In this document: piece after piece, positions 8,066 through 15,802 of the stretch
Layout: each line of letters begins with the position of its first letter
Position numbering within the stretch: the first letter of the stretch is position 1
Assembly: GCA_035456985.1 (NCBI GenBank)
Contig: DATICE010000013.1
Span: forward strand, 1 to 19,890
Origin: SG8-41 sp035456985
GTDB lineage: Bacteria > Pseudomonadota > Gammaproteobacteria > Burkholderiales > SG8-41
Length of the DNA stretch: 19,890 nt
Reading direction: 5' to 3'
Notes under the pieces: generated by a model
What the model saw: only the letters and a program-made list of their open reading frames with translations
What the model was told of the DNA's origin: nothing
The model's database searches: none
Made by a program: the position numbers and the translations under genes

Positions 8066-8932
8066 TCAGTAGGTGCCGCGAAACGCGTCGTGGCCGCGCA
8101 CGTAGTCGCGGTTGCTCTGAGCCGGATTGCGATTCACGAGCGGGCGCGCGTAGAGCGGGTGGGTAAGGCTTCTTACCTCGTGCTCGAGCGTGAACAGGCG
8201 CTTTCCGCTCGCCGGGTCGACGATGTCGCGGAAGCGATACTGGTGCTCGCTCGACTCCTCGGTGACCAGTCCGCGCTCGAGGAGCCGGCGGTGGGGGCCG
8301 GAAAAATCCGTGACGTAGACCTGGACGTGGTGGCCGTCGTACTCCGGCAGCGGAAGCGCGGTTTCGCGAAACCGCAACTGCTGCGCGGCACCGGAGGAAA
8401 CGACCGCCGTCTCGCCCCCCGGACCGCTGTCCAGCGCAGCGTGCGCTCCTAAAACCTCCCGGTAAAAGCGCGCGATCCCCGGCGCCGAGCCCGCCGGCAC
8501 GTCGAGCTCCACGTAGGCAATGGCGAGCTCGGTGTCGCCGAATTCGGGCGCGGGCGCGTGACAGCGAAAGCGATTGCCCCACGGGCACGTCGCCTCGATG
8601 AAGCCCTCGCGCCTCTCCCAGGAAAAACGCGTCTCCGCCAGAAGCGGTGCAACATCGCGCAACCGGCGCTCGAGCGACGCGAGATCGGGCAGCACGATGC
8701 CCACCCGACCGCGTAACACCTGAACGCCCCGCGACGGCAGGTGAAACTGGCTGCGGCCGACGTTCACCCACATGTTGTCAAGGCCCGTCATGAGGTAGGG
8801 GTCGCGGGTGAGGCCCAGGCCGCTCACGTAGAAGATCGTGGCCAGGCGCTGGTCGGGAATGGTGACGTTTACGTGCTCGAGGAGGACGATGTTGCCCAGG
8901 TCCTGGCGCGTGCGGTCGTAAGCGGTTGCCAT
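8066..8932 (-). CDS. two-domain VOC-superfamily (glyoxalase/extradiol dioxygenase-fold) protein
   Basis: This is a cytoplasmic protein of 288 residues with two VOC modules. The first begins at LLEHVNVTIPDQRLATIFYVSGLGL (about 18-42, His20 a likely metal ligand) and runs to EATCPWGNRFRCHAP. The second begins at LAIAYVELDVPAGSAPGIARFYREVLG and includes DGHHVQVYVTDF. The C-terminal tail has an NRNPAQSNRDYVRGHDAF motif. The fold is used by glyoxalases, ring-cleavage dioxygenases and resistance proteins, so no reaction can be assigned. The ATG at 8932 was chosen because the conserved domain starts about 18 residues later; the frame is open further upstream but that part overlaps purD. It lies 22 bases after purD and may be co-transcribed with it. 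Confidence 0.85.
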   Translation of the reverse strand: MATAYDRTRQDLGNIVLLEHVNVTIPDQRLATIFYVSGLGLTRDPYLMTGLDNMWVNVGRSQFHLPSRGVQVLRGRVGIVLPDLASLERRLRDVAPLLAETRFSWERREGFIEATCPWGNRFRCHAPAPEFGDTELAIAYVELDVPAGSAPGIARFYREVLGAHAALDSGPGGETAVVSSGAAQQLRFRETALPLPEYDGHHVQVYVTDFSGPHRRLLERGLVTEESSEHQYRFRDIVDPASGKRLFTLEHEVRSLTHPLYARPLVNRNPAQSNRDYVRGHDAFRGTY

Positions 8933-8954
8933 GGTCGCGGCCTGCCCCGCGGCG

Positions 8955-10232
8955 CTATTTCCGGCCCGCGGCGAGCGCGCGGTGGCCGATGTCGCGGCGA
9001 AACTGCATGCCCTCGAAGCGGATTTTCTCGGCGATCCCGTAGGCACGCCGCTGAGCCGCGCTCAGGTTGCCGCCCAGCGCCGTGACCGTCAGCACCCGCC
9101 CGCCGTTCGTCACGACATCCGTTCCGTTCAGCGCCGTGCCGGCGTGGAACACGTGGCAATCCTCCTCCGGCGCCGGCAGGCCGTGGATGGCATCGCCCTT
9201 GCGCGGAGCGTCCGGGTAGCCGTGCGCGGCGATCACCACACCGAGGGCGATCCGCCGGTCCCACTCGGTCTCGGCCTTGTCGAGCGTGCCGGCGAGCGCG
9301 AGCTCGATCAGGCCCGTGAGGTCGCTCTTCAGCCGCATCAGGATCGGCTGCGTCTCCGGGTCACCCATGCGGCAGTTGAATTCAAGCACCTTGATGCCCC
9401 CGTCCCGGGCGATCATCAGGCCGGCATAGAGGAATCCGCGATACGGGGTTCCGTCCTTCTCCATGCCGGTGAGCGCGGGCTGGATTACCTCGCGCATCAC
9501 GCGGGCGTGCACCGCCGGGGTCACTACCGGAGCCGGGGAATACGCGCCCATGCCGCCGGTGTTGGGGCCCCGGTCGCCATCGAGCAGCCGCTTGTGGTCC
9601 TGGCTGGTGGCGAGCGGCAGCGCGTGCCGGCCGTCCGCGAGCACGATGAAGCTCGCCTCCTCGCCCTCGAGGTAATCCTCGATCACCACCCGGCTGCCGG
9701 CGGCCCCCATTTTCTTGTCGATCAGCATGCCGTCGATCGCGGCGCGCGCCGCGCCGGCATCCATCGCGACCACCACGCCCTTGCCGGCGGCGAGTCCATC
9801 GGCCTTGATGACGACGGGCGCGCCGTGGCGCTCGAGGTAGGCGTGGGCGGGCGCGGCCTCGCTGAACGCGGCATAGTCCGCGCTCGGGATGCCATGGCGC
9901 TGCATGAAGCTCTTGGCAAATTCCTTGGAGCTCTCCAGCCGGGCGGCGGACTGCGTCGGCCCGAAAATCTTCAGTCCCGCGGCTTGAAACGCGTCCACGA
10001 TGCCCTCGGCGAGCGGCGCCTCCGGCCCGACCACGGTGTATCCCACGGCTTCCCTGCGCGCAAGTTCGATCCACTCCGGGATCGAGGCCGCGGGTGCGTT
10101 GACCAGCCCCTCTTCGCGCGCGGTGCCGGCGTTGCCGGGAGCGACGATCACCCGCGAGACCCGCGGTGAGCGCGCAAGTTTCCAGGCCAGCGCATGTTCG
10201 CGCCCCCCGGAGCCGATGACGAGCAGCTTCAT
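8955..10232 (-). CDS. purD: phosphoribosylamine-glycine ligase (GAR synthetase)
   Basis: PurD joins 5-phosphoribosylamine to glycine using ATP, the second step of de novo purine synthesis, in the cytoplasm. The 425 residues match the family. The N-terminal domain starts MKLLVIGSGGREHALAWKLARSP, with APGNAGTA next. The ATP-grasp part carries VIKADGLAAGKGV, EEASFIVLADGRHALPLATSQDHKRLLDGDRGPNTGGMGAYSP and KVLEFNCRMGDPETQPILMRL (metal and substrate binding; the commoner form is NxRFGDPE). The C-terminal domain covers HVFHAGTALNGTDVVTNGGRVLTVTALG. The gene begins 4 bases after the purH stop, so purH-purD is an operon, as in many proteobacteria. Confidence 0.97.
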   Translation of the reverse strand: MKLLVIGSGGREHALAWKLARSPRVSRVIVAPGNAGTAREEGLVNAPAASIPEWIELARREAVGYTVVGPEAPLAEGIVDAFQAAGLKIFGPTQSAARLESSKEFAKSFMQRHGIPSADYAAFSEAAPAHAYLERHGAPVVIKADGLAAGKGVVVAMDAGAARAAIDGMLIDKKMGAAGSRVVIEDYLEGEEASFIVLADGRHALPLATSQDHKRLLDGDRGPNTGGMGAYSPAPVVTPAVHARVMREVIQPALTGMEKDGTPYRGFLYAGLMIARDGGIKVLEFNCRMGDPETQPILMRLKSDLTGLIELALAGTLDKAETEWDRRIALGVVIAAHGYPDAPRKGDAIHGLPAPEEDCHVFHAGTALNGTDVVTNGGRVLTVTALGGNLSAAQRRAYGIAEKIRFEGMQFRRDIGHRALAAGRK

Positions 10233-10236
10233 CGGC

Positions 10237-11799
10237 TCAGTGCCGGAAGTGCCGGATGCCGGTGAACACCATGGCGATGCCGTGCTCCTCCGCGGCGGCG
10301 ATGACCTCGTTGTCGCGGAGGCTCCCCCCCGGCTGGATGATTGCGCGGGCCCCCGCTTGCGCCGCCACGTCTACGCCATCGCGGAACGGGAAGAAGGCGT
10401 CTGAGGCGACCACCGACCCACGCAGCTCGAGGCCCGCGCTCTGGGCCTTGAGGACGGCGATGCGCGCAGCGTCCACGCGGCTCATTTGCCCCGCGCCGAT
10501 GCCAAGCGTCCGGCCGCCGCCGCAGAACACAATGGCATTCGACTTCACGAAACGCGCGACCGTCCATGCAAACAGCAGATCGGCCGTCTGCAACTCGCTC
10601 GGGCGCGTCCGGGTGACGACCTTCAATCTGCCTGCCTCGATGCCCCCGGCGTCCGGCGTCTGCACCAGCAGGCCCCCGCCCACGCGCTTGAAGTCGAAGT
10701 CGTTCACCCCGGGGCCCGGCGTCACCTCGAGCACGCGCGTATTGGCCTTGCCCGCAAGCGCCTGCGCCGCACCTGCGCCGACCGCCGGGGCGATTACCAC
10801 CTCCACGAATTGCTGCGCGACGGCCTGCGCCGCGGCAGCATCGAGCTCGCGGTTGAAAGCGACGATGCCGCCGAAAGCCGAGGTGGGATCGGTGGCGAGC
10901 GCCTTGCCGTAGGCTTCGGTGAGGCTCGCCCCGCGCGCCGCTCCGCAGGGATTGGCGTGCTTGACGATGACGCACGCCGGTCCCGAGAAGCTCTTCACGC
11001 ATTCCCACGCCGCATCGGCGTCGGCAATGTTGTTATAGGAAAGCTCCTTTCCCTGCAGCTGGCGGTAGGTGCCGAGGCTGCCCGGCGCAGGCCGGCGGTC
11101 GCGGTAGAACGCGGCATCCTGGTGCGGATTCTCCCCGTAGCGCAGCGGCTGGGCGCGCTCGAACTGCAGGTTGAGCCGCCGCGGGAAGCGTTCGAGGCCG
11201 CCCGCTCCGTCGAGCGCGGTGAGGTAGTTGCTGATCGCACCGTCGTACTGAGCGGTGTGCGAAAACGCCTTCTGCGCGAGGACGAGCCGCGTCGCCGCGC
11301 CGAGCGCGCCAGCGGCCGACTCCATCTCTTTCAGCACCGCTCCGTAATCGGCCGGATCGGTTACCACCGCCACGTGCTCGTAGTTCTTGGCGGCGCTCCG
11401 CAGCAGTGCCGGGCCGCCAATGTCGATGTTCTCGACGGCGTCCTCGAGGGTGCACCCGGGGCGGGCCACCGTTGCGCTGAAGGGATAGAGGTTGATGGCC
11501 ACCAGGTCGATCGCCGGGATGGAAGCCCGCTCCAGCGCGGCCATGTGCCCGGGGACATCGCGGCGCGCGAGGATGCCCGCGTGCACCTTCGGGTGCAGGG
11601 TCTTCACCCGCCCGTCGAGCAACTCCGGAAAACCGGTGTAGTCGGCAACCTCGGTCACGTCGAGGCCGGACTCGCGCAGCAGGCGCGCCGTGCCGCCGGT
11701 GGAGATGAGCCTCACGCCGAAGCGCGCAAGCCCCTGCGCGAATTCGGCGACCCCGGTCTTGTCCGAGACGCTGATTAGCGCCTGCTTGATGACGGCCAT
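10237..11799 (-). CDS. purH: bifunctional AICAR formyltransferase / IMP cyclohydrolase
   Basis: PurH carries out the last two steps of IMP synthesis, in the cytoplasm. The 520 residues are the usual length. The N-terminal MGS-like IMP cyclohydrolase domain starts IKQALISVSDKTGVAEFAQGL and contains LISTGGTARLLRE and GRVKTLHPKVHAGIL. The formyltransferase part has LRYGENPHQDAAFY, KELSYNNIADADAAWE, the catalytic-type VKHANPCGAA, KSNAIVF, IGAGQMSRVDAARIA, SDAFFPFRDGVD and IIQPGGSLRDNEVI. It ends with the family signature VFTGIRHFRH. The ATG at 11799 starts directly at the conserved N-terminus; an open frame upstream runs into the repeat and is not used. No Shine-Dalgarno sequence is visible: the 13 bases before the ATG are pyrimidine-rich and contain CACCTCC. 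It is followed by purD. Confidence 0.97.
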   Translation of the reverse strand: MAVIKQALISVSDKTGVAEFAQGLARFGVRLISTGGTARLLRESGLDVTEVADYTGFPELLDGRVKTLHPKVHAGILARRDVPGHMAALERASIPAIDLVAINLYPFSATVARPGCTLEDAVENIDIGGPALLRSAAKNYEHVAVVTDPADYGAVLKEMESAAGALGAATRLVLAQKAFSHTAQYDGAISNYLTALDGAGGLERFPRRLNLQFERAQPLRYGENPHQDAAFYRDRRPAPGSLGTYRQLQGKELSYNNIADADAAWECVKSFSGPACVIVKHANPCGAARGASLTEAYGKALATDPTSAFGGIVAFNRELDAAAAQAVAQQFVEVVIAPAVGAGAAQALAGKANTRVLEVTPGPGVNDFDFKRVGGGLLVQTPDAGGIEAGRLKVVTRTRPSELQTADLLFAWTVARFVKSNAIVFCGGGRTLGIGAGQMSRVDAARIAVLKAQSAGLELRGSVVASDAFFPFRDGVDVAAQAGARAIIQPGGSLRDNEVIAAAEEHGIAMVFTGIRHFRH

Positions 11800-11812
11800 G
11801 ATGCGGGAGGTG

Positions 11813-11889
11813 GTAAGCGGTAAGCAGTAAGCGGACCGGCGCCGCAAACCGCTATTTTAACCGCTCACTGCTCACCGCTCACGGCTCAC
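11813..11889 (-). repeat. heptamer-built inverted repeat in the purH leader
   Basis: The left arm (11813-11834) consists of three GTAAGC(G/A) heptamers. The right arm (11861-11882) is the reverse complement except for one transition per heptamer, at positions 3, 10 and 17 of 22. A fourth heptamer unit (GGCTCAC) follows to 11889. On the minus-strand transcript all three differences become G-U pairs, so a continuous 22-bp stem can form with a 26-base loop. The loop contains TTAAAAT on the minus strand, a weak -10 candidate for purH. No T-run follows, so it is not a standard terminator. It sits between the fis stop and the purH start. Confidence 0.85.
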
Positions 11890-11893
11890 GCCG

Positions 11894-12133
11894 TCAGAAC
11901 TTGATGCCGTGCACCCGCATCTTCTTGCGCAGGGTATTGCGGTTGATGCCCAGCATCGCCGCGGCATGGCTCTGGTTGCCACGCACGCGGTGCAACACGC
12001 TCTCCAGCAGGGGCTTCTCCACGCATTGGATGACCATGTCATAGACCGCGCAAGGTTTTTCCCCGTCGAGATCCCTGAAGTAGCCCTCGATCGCGCGGCG
12101 CACCATGCGCGCCATTTCGTTCTCGTTCATCAT
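11894..12133 (-). CDS. fis: Fis family DNA-binding protein
   Basis: Fis is a dimeric nucleoid-associated protein and transcription regulator. The 79 residues match the short Fis of Betaproteobacteria (the E. coli protein is 98). The C-terminal part carries the core helices (VIQCVEKPLLESVLHRVRGNQSHAAAMLGINRNTLRKKMRVHGIKF), with the helix-turn-helix at about 54-75. The N-terminal beta-hairpin region of the longer enteric form is shortened. Two adjacent ATG codons (12133 and 12130) are possible; the first overlaps the dusB stop as ATGA and is preceded by GAGGAA. The dusB-fis pair is a conserved operon, and in enterobacteria it is autoregulated and growth-rate controlled. Confidence 0.95.
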   Translation of the reverse strand: MMNENEMARMVRRAIEGYFRDLDGEKPCAVYDMVIQCVEKPLLESVLHRVRGNQSHAAAMLGINRNTLRKKMRVHGIKF

Positions 12134-13137
12134 GCAGCAAGTTCCTCGACATAGGTCAGGCGCGGCCCGCGACCGGCGAGCTGCGCGAAGAATGCACCCA
12201 CCGCCGCAAGCTGCTCGCGGCAGGTCTCGAGCTGGTTCATGGCGTGGCGGAACGCCGCCGAGCCAGCCAACCCCTTGGTGTACCAGGAAATATGCTTGCG
12301 CGCGACGCGCACCCCGGTGTGCTCGCCGTAGAATCCGTAGAGGTCGTGGAGGTGGGCCACCAACACGCGGTGTATCTCCCCCACTTCCGGCGGCGGCAGC
12401 TCCCCGCCGGTTTCGAGATAGTGCAGGATCTCTCGGAACATCCATGGCCGGCCCTGGGCGGCGCGCCCGATCATCACCGCGTCGGCCCGCGTGTAGTCGA
12501 GCACCTGCTTTGCCTGCGCCGGCGTTGCGATGTCACCGTTGGCGATCACCGGGACCTTCACTTCGGATTTGACCGCGGCGATGGTGTCGTACTCGGCATT
12601 GCCGGCAAAGCCACACGCGCGGGTACGGCCATGAATGGCGAGCGCCTGGATGCCGGAGTCTTCGGCGATTCTGGCGACCCGCAGCGCATTCCGGTTCTCT
12701 CGGTCCCAGCCCGTGCGGATCTTGAGCGTAACCGGCACGTTCACCGCCGCCACCACCGCGCTCACGATGCGTCCGACCAGCGGCTCGTCCTTGAGCAGCG
12801 CGGAGCCCGCCATCACGTTGCAGACCTTCTTTGCCGGGCAGCCCATGTTGATGTCGATGATCTGGGCGCCCTCGTCGACGTTGTAAAGCGCCGCTTCCGC
12901 CAGCATCCGGGGATCCGCTCCGGCGATCTGCACGGCAATCGGATCGACCTCGCCCTCATGGTTGGCGCGCCGGCGCGTCTTCTCCGAGCCCCACAGGAGG
13001 GAATTGCTCGCCACCATCTCGGAAACCGCCATCCCCGCGCCCATGGACTTGCACAACTGGCGGAACGGGCGGTCGGTGACGCCCGCCATTGGCGCAACGA
13101 CGAGATTGTTCTTGAGATGGAACGGGCCGATGTGCAT
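12130..13137 (-). CDS. dusB: tRNA-dihydrouridine synthase B
   Basis: DusB is an FMN-dependent enzyme that reduces uridine to dihydrouridine in the tRNA D-loop. With the ATG at 13137 it has 335 residues and begins MHIGPFHLKNNLVVAPMAGVTDRPFRQL, the normal N-terminus. The active-site motif INMGCPAKKV puts the catalytic cysteine at residue 100. Further family motifs are LKIRTGWD, LAIHGRTRACGFAG, VIANGDI and ADAVMIGRAAQGRPW (FMN phosphate site), followed by the helical C-terminal domain with RKHISWYTKGL. A start at 13191 is also open (18 residues longer) but adds unconserved residues and would overlap the candidate promoter. It overlaps fis by 4 bases. Confidence 0.95.
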   Translation of the reverse strand: MHIGPFHLKNNLVVAPMAGVTDRPFRQLCKSMGAGMAVSEMVASNSLLWGSEKTRRRANHEGEVDPIAVQIAGADPRMLAEAALYNVDEGAQIIDINMGCPAKKVCNVMAGSALLKDEPLVGRIVSAVVAAVNVPVTLKIRTGWDRENRNALRVARIAEDSGIQALAIHGRTRACGFAGNAEYDTIAAVKSEVKVPVIANGDIATPAQAKQVLDYTRADAVMIGRAAQGRPWMFREILHYLETGGELPPPEVGEIHRVLVAHLHDLYGFYGEHTGVRVARKHISWYTKGLAGSAAFRHAMNQLETCREQLAAVGAFFAQLAGRGPRLTYVEELAA

Positions 13138-13189
13138 CGCGCGTGCCTGGTTCGCGATCGTCGTCAAATTTGTTGCGGGGGAGGGCGCC

Positions 13190-13195
13190 ATTGTA
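13190..13195 (-). promoter_or_regulatory. possible -10 element (TACAAT) of the dusB-fis operon
   Basis: TACAAT on the minus strand lies 52 bases upstream of the chosen dusB ATG. The hexamer 17 bases further upstream (TTTTCT) is only a partial -35 match. The stretch just downstream (GGCGCCCTCCCC) is a GC-rich discriminator, a feature of stringently controlled promoters such as the enteric fis promoter. This is inferred by eye. Confidence 0.33.
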
Positions 13196-13225
13196 ATCGC
13201 TCGTTCCACGCAAGAAAAGCCGTTC

Positions 13226-13253
13226 CTGCAATTTTTTTCAAAAAGTGTTGCAG
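13226..13253 (-). promoter_or_regulatory. AT-rich element with 6-bp inverted arms upstream of dusB-fis
   Basis: Arms CTGCAA / TTGCAG flank a 16-base tract with runs of T and A, very unlike the GC-rich surroundings. Its centre lies about 57 bases upstream of the transcription start predicted from the -10 candidate at 13190-13195. That position would suit an UP element or a Fis site. It does not match the strict 15-base Fis core with G and C at its ends. Confidence 0.35.
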
Positions 13254-13320
13254 TGAACCCACTTGCGTGGCGCGTGACGCAGCGATGCAATCAAGCCGCT
13301 GGCCGGAGCAAGCGCTTCTG

Positions 13321-13359
13321 CGGAAAATCTGGCGCCGCGGCGCGCTAGCCGCGCGCGCC
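13321..13359 (-). terminator. candidate intrinsic terminator of the ubiH operon
   Basis: On the minus strand a GC-rich hairpin spans 13359-13331: GGCGC, a bulged G, CGCGGC, a 6-base loop TAGCGC, then GCCGCG and GCGCC, giving 11 base pairs. It is followed by AGATTTTCCG with a short run of four T. The ubiH stop codon TAG lies in the loop. The T-run is weak, so termination may be partial. Confidence 0.45.
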
Positions 13360-14484
13360 AAAGATCATGCGTCGTGCGAGGAAGTCCCGCGCCGGGGGAA
13401 TCACGCCTAGTACCGCAAGACCCACGCCGCGCGCCAGTTTGAGGGCAGCGAGCTCGTTGGAAAACAAACGCACCAGCGAGTCGGTGAGTAAGATCCCACC
13501 ACCGCGGTCGAGTCGGCGCCGGGCCGTGTAGGCCCGGGCGAGTTCCAGGCTGCCGATGTGGACACGGTCGCTGTCCCGGAGGAGCGCCGCCAGTTCCCAG
13601 GCATCGCGCAATCCGAGGTTCAGGCCCTGCCCCGCGACCGGATGCAGCATCTGCGCCGCGTTGCCGACCACCACTGTGCGCGGGTCCGCAATGCGGTCTG
13701 CGACTTTCAGGGAGAGCGGGAACCACGCTCGGCGGCTGGCGCTCGAAAAGCGTCCCAGGCGGTTCCCGAAGCTCTCCTGCAGTCGCTCAAGAAACCCCGC
13801 TTCGGTCAGGGCGCATAGTTGCTGCGCGCGCTCCGGGGCGGTCGTCCACACGAGAGCGAGCGCCTCTCCGGACGGCAGGAGCGCCAGCGGTCCTTCCGGA
13901 GTGAAGCGCTCGTAGGCTACGTTCTGGTGCGGCAAGCTGCAGGAGACGCGCGCGCTCACCGCCGCCTGGCCGTAATCGCGAATGCGCAGCCGCGCAACGG
14001 GCAGCGCTCCGCCGTCAGCCACGGCAAGCAGTCTCGCGCTGGCGCGGCCGCTGCCGGCCGCGAGGACCACCGAAGCCGCATCCGTCCCGGATTCGAGCGC
14101 GCCGACCGTAGCCCGGATGAGGTCCACGCCGCCTCCAGTCTTCAGCGCGCGCGCAAGCACTTCGGAAATCTGCCCGTAATCGAGCACGTAGCCAAGTGCC
14201 GGCACCCCCGCCTGCCGCGCGTCAAGCTCGACCCGGCCAAAGCCGCCGCGTTGCGACACGTGGATGCGCCGGATCGGTGTGGCGTCCGTCAGCTGCTCCC
14301 ATACGCCAAGCCGTTCCAGTATCAGCCGGCTGCCGTGAGAGAGCGCGATCGGCCGCGCGTCCGCCGCAGCGCCCGGGGCCCGCGCTTCCAGCAGCCCGAG
14401 CGCAAGGCCGGATCCGCGCAAGGCGAGCGCAAGGGCGGCGCCAACTGGCCCGCCGCCGATGATAAGGACGTCATAATCAGCCAT
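13345..14484 (-). CDS. ubiH: 2-octaprenyl-6-methoxyphenol hydroxylase-type FAD monooxygenase
   Basis: UbiH is an FAD monooxygenase that hydroxylates the ring in aerobic ubiquinone synthesis. The 379 residues fit the family. The FAD dinucleotide motif IIGGGPVGAALALAL is at about 8-22, the DARPIALSHGSRLILERLGVW segment at 42-62, VADGG at about 156-160, and VVGNAAQMLHPVAGQGLNLGLRDAWELA at about 272-299. GNAAQ instead of GDAAH at that site is what E. coli UbiH has, which favours UbiH over UbiF/UbiI, though substrate position in this family is hard to assign by sequence. The ATG at 14484 overlaps the pepP end by 8 bases. The pepP-ubiH order is the same as in E. coli. Confidence 0.88.
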   Translation of the reverse strand: MADYDVLIIGGGPVGAALALALRGSGLALGLLEARAPGAAADARPIALSHGSRLILERLGVWEQLTDATPIRRIHVSQRGGFGRVELDARQAGVPALGYVLDYGQISEVLARALKTGGGVDLIRATVGALESGTDAASVVLAAGSGRASARLLAVADGGALPVARLRIRDYGQAAVSARVSCSLPHQNVAYERFTPEGPLALLPSGEALALVWTTAPERAQQLCALTEAGFLERLQESFGNRLGRFSSASRRAWFPLSLKVADRIADPRTVVVGNAAQMLHPVAGQGLNLGLRDAWELAALLRDSDRVHIGSLELARAYTARRRLDRGGGILLTDSLVRLFSNELAALKLARGVGLAVLGVIPPARDFLARRMIFGARG

Positions 14485-15796
14485 CGCGCGTCCCCATCCA
14501 GGCCTCGATATCGGCCGGGGTCTTCGGCGCATCGCGGGTCAGCACCTCGGCGCCGGCATCCGTCACCAGCACATCGTCCTCGATGCGCACACCGATGCCG
14601 GCGAAGCGCTCCGGCACGCCGTCGCCGGGCCGGATGTAACAGCCCGGCTCGACCGTCAGCACCATGCCCGGGGCAAGCGCGCGCCAGCCGCCCTGCAGCT
14701 TGTAGTCGCCGGCATCGTGCACGTCGAGCCCGAGCCAGTGTCCCGTGCGATGCATGTAGAACCTCTTGTAGGCCTCGGTCTCCACGACTTCGGCGAGGCC
14801 GCCTGACAGGAGCTTCAGGTCGATCAAGCCCTGGGCCAGCACGTTCACCGCCGCGCGATGCGGCACGTCCCACGGCGCACCGGGCCTGACCGTTGCAATG
14901 GCTGCGGCCTGCGCCGCCAGCACGAGTTCGTGAATTTCGCGCTGCGGTCCGCTGAACCGGCCATTCACCGGGAAGGTTCGCGTCAGGTCGGATGCATAGC
15001 CGTCGAGTTCGCAGCCGGCGTCGATCAGCAGCAGCTCCCCGTCGCTCAGCACGCCGTCATTCTGGACGTAGTGCAGCACGCAGGCGCGTTCCCCCGACGC
15101 GACGATCGGGGTGTAGGCTGGCGCCTGCGCGCCGCGGCGCCGAAACTCGTGCAGGAGCTCGGCCTCGATCTCGTACTCGGCCCGGCCGGGCCGCGCCGCA
15201 CGCATGGCGCGCCGGTGCGCGCCGACGGTGATCGCCGCGGCACGCCGCATTACGTCAAGCTCCTCGGGCCCCTTGATGAGCCGCATTTCATCGAGCAGGG
15301 CGTGGACGTCCTTTACCGCACGCGGCGCGCCGACGCCCGTGCGCGCTCGGTCGCGCACCTGGTTGATCCAGCCCGTCACGCGCGCGTCCCACGCCGCGTC
15401 GGCCCCGAGGTGGCAGTAGAGCGCGTCGCGGTCAGCAATCAGATCCGGCATCTGCGCGTCGAGTTCCGCGATCGGATGCGCCTCGTCGAAGCCAAAGGCC
15501 GCGCGCGCGGCTTCCGGGCCGTGGCGCACGCCGTCCCAGATTTCCCGCTCGCTGTCCTTGTCGCGGCAGAACAGGATGCTCTTGGGCGCGGCGCCCGCGA
15601 CAATGACCAGCGCTGCGGCGGGTTCGCGGAAGCCGGTGAGGTAGTAGAAGTAGCTGTCGAACCGGTAAGGGTAGTGCGCGTCGCGGTTGCGCGTGCGCTC
15701 GGGCGCGGTCGGAATGATCGCCACGCCTTCCTGCATGGCCGCCGCGAGCCGGGCGCGCCGCCGCTGGTAGACGCCGATGTCCATGCCCTCCGCCAT
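14477..15796 (-). CDS. pepP: Xaa-Pro aminopeptidase (aminopeptidase P)
   Basis: PepP removes the N-terminal residue before a proline, using a dinuclear metal centre, in the cytoplasm. With the ATG at 15796 it has 439 residues (E. coli PepP 441). The N-terminal creatinase-like domain includes YPYRFDSYFYYLTGFREPAA. The pita-bread catalytic domain has the five metal ligands in place: Asp259 and Asp270 (LLIDAGCELDGYASDLTRTFP), His353 (HRTGHWLGLDVHD), Glu383 (TVEPG) and Glu406 (GVRIEDD). The ATG at 15784 is a possible alternative, with GGAGG rather close to it. The C-terminus overlaps ubiH. Confidence 0.95.
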   Translation of the reverse strand: MAEGMDIGVYQRRRARLAAAMQEGVAIIPTAPERTRNRDAHYPYRFDSYFYYLTGFREPAAALVIVAGAAPKSILFCRDKDSEREIWDGVRHGPEAARAAFGFDEAHPIAELDAQMPDLIADRDALYCHLGADAAWDARVTGWINQVRDRARTGVGAPRAVKDVHALLDEMRLIKGPEELDVMRRAAAITVGAHRRAMRAARPGRAEYEIEAELLHEFRRRGAQAPAYTPIVASGERACVLHYVQNDGVLSDGELLLIDAGCELDGYASDLTRTFPVNGRFSGPQREIHELVLAAQAAAIATVRPGAPWDVPHRAAVNVLAQGLIDLKLLSGGLAEVVETEAYKRFYMHRTGHWLGLDVHDAGDYKLQGGWRALAPGMVLTVEPGCYIRPGDGVPERFAGIGVRIEDDVLVTDAGAEVLTRDAPKTPADIEAWMGTRDG

Positions 15797-15802
15797 GATG
15801 AA

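Noticed and set aside
8931..10169. 412-codon plus-strand frame opposite purD
   Set aside because: It is antisense to a fully conserved PurD and shows no recognisable domain.
10486..11778. 430-codon plus-strand frame opposite purH
   Set aside because: Antisense shadow of purH with biased composition and no family motif.
13138..13344. Small gene or RNA in the 207-base ubiH-dusB gap
   Set aside because: No open frame with a ribosome site and no tRNA-like or known RNA fold was seen; the visible signals fit a terminator and a promoter region.
12244..13410. 388-codon plus-strand frame opposite dusB
   Set aside because: Antisense of DusB; no motif and runs through the dusB leader and the terminator hairpin.
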